In this document: in pieces, positions 53,787 through 64,000 of the stretch
Layout: each line of letters starts with the position of its first letter
Position numbering within the stretch: the first letter of the stretch is position 1
Assembly: GCA_963070105.1 (NCBI GenBank)
Contig: OY718806.1
Coordinates: forward strand, 9,863,690 to 9,927,689
From: Litomosoides sigmodontis
Lineage: Eukaryota; Nematoda; Chromadorea; Rhabditida; Onchocercidae
Length of the DNA: 64,000 nt
Direction of reading: 5' to 3'
Position numbers and translations under genes: made by a program
The notes under the pieces: generated by a model
Told to the model about the DNA's origin: nothing
What the model saw: the letters and a program-made list of their open reading frames with translations, nothing else
The model's database searches: none

Positions 53787-56153
53787 TTAATACGGTGCAA
53801 AGCGATTCAACGCGCGATAGGTAGCTGCTGCTACAGTCGGATAGCTTGGCAATGCTGCTGTTAATGCTTGACCAAGATACTGTTCACCAATGGACGTAGT
53901 ACCAGTTGTACTTGCCGAAGCATTACGCGCCGCTGCTGCCGCTGCTGCCATTAAAGCCGGATTTGCTGTTCGAAAAAGACCGGTAAAAATTTATAAACGA
54001 ATACGTTTACATCCTCAACTGAGTGATCAGATATAGATGGAGAAAGACGGGAATTACGGAATTCGCATAAAAAATAATCTAAAGAAATTTGAAACTCATT
54101 AAAATTTATCTTAAGCGCTCATTACTACATTTACAAACACAACTCATTCTTTTCTATAATTTTTCAAGTGAAAAAACAACATACCTTGTGCGGCAACAAA
54201 CTGCAAACGTGCTTGCTCACTTAATAAAGTTGACGGGTCATAAGATTGTTGCAGTGGTTGATTGGTCGTTTGAGGCATCTGTGCAGCACCCAGCAACAGA
54301 CCCTGACTTTGCATTTGAGCTGCGAGAGCTGGTGCAATAAAATTCAACTGCTGTGGTTGTCCAAGTGCAGCAAGCTGATTTTGCACGTTAAGATTTTGCA
54401 AATTCCGAACCGCTAATGCTTGTGCTAGAGGATTCCGTAAATATAATGCACGATTTGCAGCAGCCGCTTGTTGAAATGCGGCACCCTGCAATGCTGCAAC
54501 CGCCAAACTAGCATCCACCATTCCTGGAAGAATACACAATTTGGATAAAATTTATCCACACATTCATTTTTTGCAACAAAAAAAGAAACAAACGAAACTG
54601 CAATAGTTCAAATATCTATAATGTAATAACAATAATAGTAATCATAATGATAATGATGATAATAATAATAGCAATATAATGATAATAAAATATATCGAAG
54701 TTAAGAGCAGCAAACTGTAAGCGCCGAAAACTATGTAATCCGTTTTGATTCTTTACATCTCCTCACTACTTCTTTTCCTGCGTTCTTTCTTCTTTTCTCT
54801 TCTCTGAAGTCTTTTTTGTTCCATAAATAATGTTCATTTCCCTCTTATATTATTTTTTTTGAAAATGTCTAAATAGAAATTTAGCAAACATGGAACTTTC
54901 GGATACAAAAACGAAAATACGGGAAAGAGGCAAAAACATTTTGCAAACTATTCATGCACAGTAAAATGTGAGAGCATATACTATAAAAACTTTCAGCATA
55001 ACTTCACAAAACATGCGCAGCGCCACATGTGCAGCGCGTAAAAATGAGCATTGTAAATCGGCAAAACTTCATTGACTATTTTTTTCTTATTCTGAATCAC
55101 TAGTTTTAAACTATTCTAACTCAATTAAAAATGCGCGCTGCTCGTGCAGTTTGCTTGCACGTTATAATAGTAGCAATAATACAAAAATAACATTAATACT
55201 TCGAATAACATTGATAATAATAATGATAATAATAATGTATTTATTATGAAAAAACATACCTATTAGACACAGCTCGCTTTAATTTTCAGACAAATATATG
55301 CGGAATTTCAATAAGATTATTTGAAGCAACAACGCATAAAAAGTTCAACTGCATGCAATAAAAAAAGCACGGAGCCGGACGGCTGTTACAAAATCTGCAC
55401 CTTTCTTTCATTTCTCAACACTTTTTTTAAACGTGCAATCAATCTATCGTTTTACATGCAAACCAATTTTTATAATTAATTTTCACTAAATTCCGCTTGC
55501 ATAACTAACTGGCAACATTAATTAGTTATGCAAACTAAATTTCACTTCATGCAATTTTTCCTCTCTTTCAGTGGGAAAAATGCAGATTATGCATAGAATT
55601 TTAAAAAATACCGAGAAAGGAAACAATATAAATTCTTTAAAAAAAAATTAAAATTAGGAAAAAGGTTACGTCACTTTCTCACTCTCACTCATTTTCTTTT
55701 GAAAATAAGATAAAGATTTCGGCTCACCAGGTGCGACTTTCGGCTTCTTGGTGTGTATACGGGCAGTGGCGCAATTCACCTCAAAAAAGGCGACTATTAG
55801 GCAGAGTCGTCCGGAATAACTTCCACAGTCTTATTCTTTCATTTTTACTTTTTTTTTTTCTTTTTGCTTGTGAGAAACATGCCAGCGAAACGTACGATGA
55901 AGAAAAAAAGTAAGCACCGCAAAAGAAACATCTGCCAAATATCAATAAATCTAAGAAAATGCGTTTATAAAACATAAAAATAGATTCCTCCACCGGAAAT
56001 TCGGGAGATTTCGAAGTGTTGAGTAAATGCATATGTCTGATAAATAAAGGAACGTAAAAGTCCCCGAATATAATTATGGGAAAAAAAGCTTGACGAAATA
56101 TTTTGGTAACGTTTATGAGTTGGGGCCAAGTACAAGCAACAGCCATATGTCGC

Positions 56154-56207
<54 letters not shown>

Positions 56208-59092
56208 TTGCTTTTTCATTTTAAGATAATAGCATATATAAAGTGTTTGATTTCTCCACACTTGAATGGGTAGCCATGCAAAGGGTCAGGAAACTTTAAA
56301 TACAAAAGATCCGAGTGCAAGGATTAGTAATAGCCCGTTTAAAAAAAAATAAAATACAGAAATGCTAGGATGCAAATTCTCTGTGTAAAGCAAACACAAT
56401 TAGACAATCCCAAAAACGTATGTGCGCCCCCTACGGTGAATTTTCAGTAACAATTATTAAGCGCCATGCTCAATAGAAAACATTGTTTCGATTAAAAAAG
56501 AATGGGACTAAATAAGTGCATTAACTATTGTATCTACTCTCTTAACTGGATTTTAGGATATCCCACATTACAGACATCTCTATTTGTCAACACCAGATTT
56601 GCAATCTTTGGCATCCTAGACTTTGAGTACCTAAAGTTCTGGACAATTTATGCTAACGCTATTTGGGAAAAAAGTTCACTATGTCTTCATTATCGTATTC
56701 TGCATGCTACAACTTCAACTAAACGCTCCGAAATGATGCCTCTATATTGGAAAATATACTTAATCCTAGGAAGATATGTTAAGAACCAACTGGAAGTTTT
56801 CCCTCACACAAAAATTAATCATAGAAAAAATAAGAATCTCCAGTACAGACAAAGAGATGCGACACTCAGTTCCTAAATCGTATTCTAATGCTCCACTACT
56901 CGTGGAGGAGGACCCCCACATTCTTTTTCGAATTCATTGTTTAAAAGGAGCACGCTTTACTACTGCAAAATTAGATAGACTAAAGACTTAAAAAAAAATA
57001 TTCTAAGATCAAATATATTAAAAAAATGACTTTTCATGGATGAAGAGATTTCATAGATGTCTGAAAACAAGAACCTAAAAAAACTACGGTACGGAAAAGT
57101 AGTAAAATACATAAAAATACCATGAGCTAGGAGCCAGATTTGCGCAAAAATTTGTAGTACAAAAAAGTGCTGGGAAGTTCATGCTCAAGAGAACATATTC
57201 CAAAGTGTTGCAGGATACATCAGGGAGAGAGATAGATTAGCAACAGCATCATACCCGTCAAACTACAAGCTCCGTAACAACCAAGACAGAGAACAACCAT
57301 AAGCCAACTTTTTAATGGATCGGTTTGGTGCATGACAAACAAGCAAACCTCAATTTTGCGACCCTCAACAGAAGAACCATGTAATTCTTGTCTAGCCTTT
57401 TCCGCATCTGCTGATTTCTCCATGGTCACAAAACCAAATCCCTGGAAAACCAGAGGAATTAGAAGCGGGCCTAATATTTCAGAGTTAATGCAAGACAATT
57501 TCGACAAATAATGCTTCGTCTGAAAATTATAGAAGCATCATACAACAAAAGCACTCATTACCTAATCAAACAAGCATCGTCTACACTTTTTTACTAGTTA
57601 TTATAATCGAATTTGTTCTTCAAGAGTAAAAAAAAAACCACATTTACCTTACTACCACGTTCATTAAATATTATTTCAACATCGGTCACAGGCCCATATT
57701 TCTCAAACATTGCTCTTAAATCAGGATCACGGAATCGAAATGGTATGTTTGATACATGCAATCGTTTTGGTGCGCTATCAACAGAATTTGACGACGTTGA
57801 TGGATCAGGTGTCGTTAAAGCATTTGAAGCGGCTGGTTGAGACTGCACCTGAGAAACTTTTGAAAAAATATTCAGACGCGGAAGGTTGTAAATCAATTTC
57901 GCAAATTAACGGATGTTCGGATAACTTTGCGTTTCAACAAACCTCACAGCTTTGTTTATTTAAAATACGGTAAAACTTATAAAATATCAACAAACTGTAG
58001 AGGGCGGTGGTATCTGCGGACCGATCCCTGCAACTGCAGCCATTTGCATTTGCATTTGGAGATCATACTGCTCTCGCGCTAATTTCTCATCCTGCTTCTC
58101 GCTTTCCGCATTTGAAACAACTACCGGTGTTGCAAGCAAACCACCCGGCTGATGCATTGCAGCTGCTGCAAAATAATTTTTTTAACATGCATTCCATTAA
58201 AAAAACAAATTTTAAATGGTGGATTTTTGCATATCGACAGCTACAGTATTACGATATTTAGCGTTCGTTCCGTTGTACTTTCAGATACTATTTCATTAGT
58301 GGATGTAACGCTAAATACTGTGAATGTTGACTTTCCAGTTTTTAGAATTGAAAGATTTGAACAATCTGAACTTAAAGTAATAATTTTGACCCACAAAATA
58401 CTCTGACACCTTCACAACTACTACTGCTTCAAGAAATCTTTCTTCCCTCCGAAAGTACTTAATCATATTAAAAAAAAATAGAAGCTACACAAGCTTCTTC
58501 CTCAGAACCGAAAGTGAGTGTCGAACTCATGTCTAACAACCCAGTGGTAAATTAGCTTAAAGCATAGCATTATTCCAGAAAGTTGACAGTGATTCGTTGT
58601 ATCACCACTTGCGAACATAAATAGATAATTTGTTAATTAGCCATTTTTCCTTTACAAAGTGGAATTTTCGCATGTATTCTATTTAGTCATTTTGTCAAAT
58701 ACACCAAATTATTTTAGCTTATACGGAGTATCACCACATAAAAATCAAAATAACCATATTAACCGCTCCATTTCATCTACCATCAAATTGCATATGTTTT
58801 AAAGCAAATATTTTCACGCTTTCACCGTCGAACTATACCCAATTTCTAATTCGTAATTAAGTTTTCTGAACACTCGATATTAAAAAACCTTCCAGTACAA
58901 TTTAAATATATGGGTACCTGCAGAAGCTGCTGCAAACTGCTGCTGTTGAGCTACTTGGAGCTGTTGCAGAAGTACGGGAGAAACGCCGGCTTGCATTAAC
59001 TGCTTCATGGCAGCAAGATTAACAGGTGGCTGTCCAGGACTTTGGAATGCTTGTGGTGCTGCATTAGCTGATAACTGATATAAAGCTTGCAT
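53787..59092 (-). CDS. rbfox: RBFOX/FOX-1 family RNA-binding splicing regulator (402 aa)
   Basis: Binds (U)GCAUG in pre-mRNA to control alternative splicing; nuclear and cytoplasmic forms are known in the family. Exons in coding order: 58918-59092, 57996-58165, 57648-57848, 57349-57441, 55728-55779, 54185-54523, 53787-53965. All phases agree. Residues 1-115 are Gln/Ala-rich ([16 protein letters not shown]). The single RRM spans about 144-220, with RNP2 LHVSNI (145-150) and RNP1 KGFGFVTM (182-189) and the family-typical [20 protein letters not shown]. Next comes [10 protein letters not shown], matching the NNATAR segment of RBFOX. The Ala/Gln-rich C-terminus ends NRFAPY, the RBFOX terminus. 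An acceptor lies just upstream of the ATG (TTGTAG at 59096-59101), so this exon is either trans-spliced or preceded by a further exon outside the model. It is closest in kind to C. elegans fox-1/asd-1; which one is not resolved. Confidence 0.92.
54953..55553 (-). promoter_or_regulatory. Cluster of four TGCATG (RBFOX-site) elements in an RBFOX intron
   Basis: Read on the coding (minus) strand, TGCATG occurs at 55548-55553, 55455-55460, 55352-55357 and 54953-54958, with a fifth GCATG at 55012-55016. All lie downstream of the 52-base exon at 55728-55779 and upstream of the exon at 54185-54523. UGCAUG downstream of an exon usually promotes its inclusion by RBFOX proteins, so autoregulation is a reasonable inference. 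Confidence 0.6.
56154..56204. repeat. (TA)n microsatellite
   Basis: About 50 bases of pure TA repeat in the long RBFOX intron between the 93-base and 52-base exons. Confidence 0.95.
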
Positions 59093-60769
59093 AATCTACA
59101 ATTAAAAAAAGAATCTGCAGCAGGAAAACATATTAATCTTCAATGTAACATACATCACAGTGGTTTTCAAAACTAGGTTCGACACACATGAGGAGGATAG
59201 GTAAAATAATCTGATTTGATTTTTTAAGAATATATGCAATAGCAATTGTCTCAATGTCTTAGAATGATAGCCGTCTCAATGTTTGAAATTTTCATGCTGC
59301 AGATATGTGAGTTGCAACAGTGACACATATATTGTATGTTCACCTGTAGTACATGATGACGTGAACAAAAAGTGCAGGATTTCAGATGTTTGGGAAATGC
59401 TGGGAACTAATTTTGCATTCATCAGATGATGATTCACAAATCTAATATCTGCCAAACTGCGACGACAAACGGCGGAACAATGCGGATAAACAGAACGACA
59501 GCGATTGAGAAACGGAAGATCGCTGCATGACTTCTCAAGGAAACGATAAGAATGAGAAACGACGTTGCATGAAGTATTCAAACAGGTGAGCTACGATGAC
59601 GCCAATTGGTACAACAGTATTAGCTCAACCGCTGGTTATCAGCGATTCAATACTATGCTTTCTCGTGTAATGTGACGTTTCCGGTCCTATCCCTATCTCT
59701 CATCAAAAGATGCAAAGCAGAAATTTTTATAAAATCGAAATCAAATGTAAACTACCACCAAGATGTCAATTCCAAACTGAGAAACCAAAATTACTTTAAA
59801 TTTCAAGAAATTTCGAAATCTTGAAACGCAAACTGGTCGGTTAAACCGCCAGATGTTGAAATAACCGTCGATCGATAGGATCCACCGCTACACGTTTCAC
59901 TGCAGTGGTCGCTTGTTGAGGTACAACTATCGATCGGAATAGCCCACTTTGACAATTTTCAACCAATATTTCATACATAACCAAACCGAGGTGGTACTTC
60001 CTGTTTGGTTATAAACCAACGTGGTCATCAACACTACCGAAAAATCCTGGAAATTGCCCGCCACAAGAATTCAAACTCACTACCTATAGGAATGCCCTTT
60101 ACTTAATCAGAATGACGCTTTCCATATCGATATTTAATTTTGAAAAATCTCAGGTAACTTAAATGAGATGTACACTCTCGCTTTCTAGGAAAAAAAAAAG
60201 AACTATTTCAGATGGAATGATCAGATAACTAAAAACAATTCACGGAAATCGTGAAAAAAGATGCAGTCAACATTACATTACCAAAACGAAGCGAGGAATT
60301 CTGAATCATATCACAGCAAAATCCACTCAAGACCAATAAGCTAAATATTTAACAAGCATTATTGAAATCAGGTAAAGATATAAAGGAAGGTTACGCCTAA
60401 CGGGAGTGTTATGAAATGGGAGAAATATGCATCGATTACTGAGAGCAAACAACTCAGAAATAAGATCGATACATTACACTCACAATCTACATCAATAACC
60501 TTATCATTTGATCAGCCCAGTACTAATCATCTCCTCTTACCATTTTAATAATAACAGTTAAATGAGTTTTAAACAATTAAAATCTAAACTCTGATCATCA
60601 CAACTTATGAGCACACTAGTACATGAAAGAAATAATTTAAAATATTATGTTTAATATTTATTTAACTTGAAAAACATTACGCATATCTTTAACCATTTGA
60701 CATTTTCCTCACCAAAAACGAAAGGCAGTAATTGACGAATGATTACAATATGATAAATGGAAGTCAGAG

Positions 60770-60806
60770 AAAGAGAGAGAGAGAGAGAGAAAGAGGGAGA
60801 GAGAGA
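60770..60806. repeat. (GA)n microsatellite
   Basis: GA run with AAAGAGGG interruption, in the flank upstream of RBFOX. Confidence 0.88.
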
Positions 60807-60918
60807 CAGTGGAAAAAGTGGGAAGATAAAGATAGAGGAAGAGAAGGGAAAAGTTCTCTTTTTCTGTACTTTTTCAAACAGTAATATCACAACATATGCA
60901 TATATTATGTATGTATGC

Positions 60919-60943
60919 ATGTGTGTGTGTGTGTGTGTGTGTC
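60919..60943. repeat. (TG)n microsatellite
   Basis: TG dinucleotide run of about 25 bases. Confidence 0.9.
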
Positions 60944-61097
60944 TGTGACGAACAAAATGATTGAGCAAAAAAAAAGGAAGGAAGATGTTGGCGGGAGCGG
61001 GATTTTAGGAGTGTTGGGTGCGGCCGACGGTGGATGGATGAGACAGGAGAGCTGAGTGGTGCAGCGAGGAGCGTGTAGGATCGATCCTGAACTGATT

Positions 61098-61119
61098 GGG
61101 GGGGGGGGGGGGGGGGGGG
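61098..61119. repeat. 22-base poly-G run
   Basis: An uninterrupted run of 22 G on the + strand, flanked by purine-rich sequence, in otherwise AT-rich DNA. It could form G-quadruplex structures; the exact length may be affected by sequencing error. Confidence 0.85.
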
Positions 61120-61234
61120 AGGGAGATGGAGTGCCTACTTCCTCACTGTTACTCTTCAGCCTCCCTGCCCGCCTATTGTCGCAAATCAATGAGACGGATG
61201 GATGGAGGGATAGCCGAGAGGAGTTGTACGGACG

Positions 61235-61256
61235 AGTAGGTAGGTAGGTAGGTAGG

Positions 61257-61291
<35 letters not shown>
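61235..61291. repeat. (GTAG)n then (ATAG)n tetranucleotide array
   Basis: About six GTAG units pass directly into about eight ATAG units, which suggests a single-base change spread through part of one tetranucleotide array. Confidence 0.93.
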
Positions 61292-61458
61292 GTTTGTTGT
61301 ACGTATGCTATGCTAAACCCATCGATGAACAAACTGACGAAATGAAATTTTAAAAAAATTTTTAAAGGAAAAAGGAATTGTTTGAAGAGTGAAATGCTTA
61401 TGATTAGATGAGGAATGCATTTCGTCTCTGTTCCTCCTGTCACAACTCTTTCAATGTC

Positions 61459-61504
61459 AAGAGGGAGGGGAGAGACAGAGAGAGAGAGAGAGAGAGAAGA
61501 GAGA
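61459..61504. repeat. (GA)n-rich tract
   Basis: Purine-rich tract with an AGAGAG core, in the RBFOX upstream flank. Confidence 0.85.
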
Positions 61505-61610
61505 AGAATTGGAGATGCACACTGTTTGTTGTACATGCTAAAGTATAATTTTAATTTGCTAAATTTAAGAAACAAAATTGTAGCAATTTAGCAGTATAGG
61601 TTTGAATTCA

Positions 61611-61655
61611 CACACATACACACACACGCACGCACACACACATACATACATACAT
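61611..61655. repeat. (CA)n-rich microsatellite
   Basis: CA run with CG and TA interruptions, ending in CATA units. Confidence 0.9.
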
Positions 61656-62650
61656 GCTTTTTCAAGAGATTCAATTTTTCTATTTGCTAATTGTGGAAGC
61701 AAAAGTCAAAGATATCATTGCAAAGGCTTAAAGCACTTAAAAAAAGAGAATGTTCAAATTATTGCAAAATAGCATAAATTAATGATAAAATCGAATAAAT
61801 TAAAAATGATCTTTGAATGCCGCGCGAAATAAGCAAAAGTGATTTCGGATTTCATATTTAATATATAATACAGTATATTGAAATTTGCAAGAGCACAATT
61901 ATTCAAAACGATATCAGTCCTGTGATTTCAAACATCGTAAGAATCCCTGATAATCAACTTTCATTTTCATGTTATTGCTAATTGTCTGAGATACGAAAAA
62001 ATTTTATATTTAAATGCAAATTATACTTTAAGAAATGAGTGAGGACCATACTACTATTAGTGACGTAATCATTTTAATGCTTAATTCATGTAAATTCCAA
62101 AACTCGTCACTTAAATATAATGAATATGGTAAGTTGATTCATTTAAGCCACAACCATAAGTCGTATGTTGTCAGCAATTTTTTCGTTCAAAGATTTTTTT
62201 TGACATAAAGATATTTTGATAAATTTAAAACCTTTTATTCGGTAAATTTAACAGGAAATTTGTATTTAACAGAAACATATTTAAAATAATATGAGTTTCA
62301 AATGTGATATTTAGAGGAAAGCGCAAATTGAAAACATTTGATATGAAGGATGTCTGCTCACTTCCAGATGTACTCACATCACTTCGCGTAACGGAGAAAT
62401 GCTATGAAGTGCATCTCAAAGATTACGTTTTACGAACCGAAATTTGCATCATTTCTCATTTCCGAAACTTTTCGCCATCTCATAACGAAATTTGAAAATT
62501 CGATAGAACGCGAAAAGGTTGCGATTTGCGGAACAGTCATAGATAAATGCAATCGAGAAATCAGATGATTTGTAGAGCATAATCTTTCAAATGCAATTTC
62601 CGGTAATTTTTGGAACGCGTAGAATTAATTTTCACGAGAGGTCTGCTCCA

Positions 62651-62681
<31 letters not shown>

Positions 62682-62688
62682 TCTCTCC
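62651..62688. repeat. (CT)n microsatellite
   Basis: CT run ending in TTTCTCTTTCTC. Confidence 0.88.
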
Positions 62689-62887
62689 CTATGTATTTTT
62701 CCACAAACATTTTTTTTTGAAAAGCTGAGGGAGGAAATGTTCAGCGTGTTTCATGATGTACACAACTGCTAGCAATATTTAAATGAATCATGCAAAAATT
62801 TGGTTCCACTTTTAACTTCATTTTTTAGGGCATTCTCTTTTCTCCCTCTTTTCCTCACTTTTATTTTCTTCCTTCTCGCAAAGAGAC

Positions 62888-62912
62888 ATGGAGAGAGAGA
62901 GAGAGAGAGAGC
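62888..62912. repeat. (GA)n microsatellite
   Basis: GA run in intergenic DNA, about 200 bases after the CT run and on the same strand, so the two could pair as an imperfect inverted repeat. Confidence 0.85.
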
Positions 62913-64000
62913 AAGAGAGGGGAAGAGATGGGAAGTAATTGTGGAATGCTAGGATAAAAATGCTAAATCATCGTGAAAGATGATATACCTGACAGATCGG
63001 CATTTATAACGATGACATGGTGGATGAACGGATTAAGCTGAGTAACAGGAAGGAAGATAAATGAGAGAGGGAAGGAATAAAAGGAAGGAAAGGGAAGCAT
63101 GGAAGTTGTGATGACCGATAATGAAATTTCAAAGCAGGAGTGACTGAAAGGGAGAGAGGGAGAAAGGAATAGCAGATTTAGCAAACAGCAACAACAAAAA
63201 AGCAACTGAATGAAATTTGATGAACTTTTCGAGCCTTTTTTTTTCCTTTTCCTTTCCTATCAAAAAACGATAATAACGAAAGGTTGAAATTCAAAATTTA
63301 TTCCTTTTAATTTTTAAAACTTCACCCAATTCCGTCGTCACTCAAGTAAAAATTATCAATAAAATGCTAATAATTTTAGGGTGAGAATAGTAATTAATAT
63401 TAATAATTGTTGGCGCATTTATTCTGATCAAAAAATGTGAAAGGAATTAATTGTAATTTAAAATTATTAAGGATAATAGAAGAGTTGAAATGATCGAACA
63501 ATTTGAGGCAATCGATTGACAGGGAGCGCATGATAGGCTGTAAAATGCATGCACAAACAAGCATTTGTTGTGAGTAAAAAAAACGATAAGCATTTGGTGA
63601 TCATTTTAGCTATTATTGATTAGTCAAATATTGTAGCTAACAACATAACATTTGTTAGCAATAACAAATGTGTGCAATGGATATTAGAGATAGGGGGCGG
63701 GGAAGGGGTGAGGGGGTGCTGCTTACAACAAATTCAACTGCAAACTGCACAACCGTTACTATTCCGGCTGGTCCTCCTGCTGCAGGTGGTAAACTGACAA
63801 ATGAGAGGAGGAGGGGGAGAGAGGGAGAGAGAGAAAGAGGGAAAGCAGAAAACAGTAGGTTTTTACGATTTCGAAAAAATTTAATGCTTTGTGCATTGGG
63901 ATATTCATATAGTCAACTGTTCTAAGACTGCACGACAATTCTCCCTCTACAAATAGTTGACAAAATTGACAACGCACATACACACACACACACACATACA

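Larger units (their letters stand above)
59096..64000. other. Upstream flank of RBFOX, no gene supported
   Basis: Could contain the promoter and further 5' exons of RBFOX on the minus strand. A minus frame at 59276-59581 is weakly protein-like only. The region is dominated by microsatellites listed separately and purine-rich tracts; I see no other coding signal. Confidence 0.5.

Overview
The window looks like nuclear DNA of a nematode, most likely an AT-rich parasitic clade such as the filarial worms. The reasons are the strong A+T bias, small exons split by GT-AG introns with TTTTCAG/TTTTAG-type acceptors, abundant di- and trinucleotide microsatellites, and the families encoded (an RBFOX-type splicing factor, a GID/CTLH ubiquitin-ligase subunit, an Ig-domain membrane protein and a C2H2 zinc-finger protein). 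Species is an inference. I see no bacterial, viral or CRISPR content, no convincing tRNA or rRNA gene, and no intact transposon.

Layout. 1-5.6 kb: non-coding DNA that turns GC-richer and strongly purine/pyrimidine-asymmetric just before the first gene. 5.65-19.56 kb (+): an eight-exon C2H2 zinc-finger gene with a 6.6-kb intron that holds a huge ATT array. 23.06-24.96 kb (+): a six-exon multi-pass membrane protein, possibly TMEM127-like. 28.18-28.49 kb: a second long triplet array (AAT). 29.18-34.01 kb (-): an Ig-superfamily transmembrane protein rebuilt from 13 exons. 34-43.9 kb: no gene I can support. 43.93-45.15 kb (+): a compact gene of at least six phase-compatible exons that I cannot name. 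45.2-49.7 kb: non-coding, with microsatellites and a GC-richer block. 49.73-51.64 kb (+): an RMND5 (GID2/RMD5) homologue that looks complete. 53.79-59.10 kb (-): an RBFOX/FOX-1 homologue ending in the family's NRFAPY tail, convergent with RMND5. 59.1-64 kb: non-coding DNA with microsatellites and a 22-base G run.

Exon joins were worked out by hand from splice signals, reading phase and family knowledge. The RMND5 and RBFOX models are strong because every junction keeps phase and the proteins align with the known families from memory. The Ig gene and the zinc-finger gene are well supported internally but have uncertain ends. The genes look like ordinary independent eukaryotic genes, not a functional cluster. 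The most interesting items are a cluster of TGCATG elements in the RBFOX gene, a 126-bp perfect palindrome beside a splice site of the Ig gene, the unnamed gene at 44 kb, and alternative frames around the membrane-spanning exon of the Ig gene.
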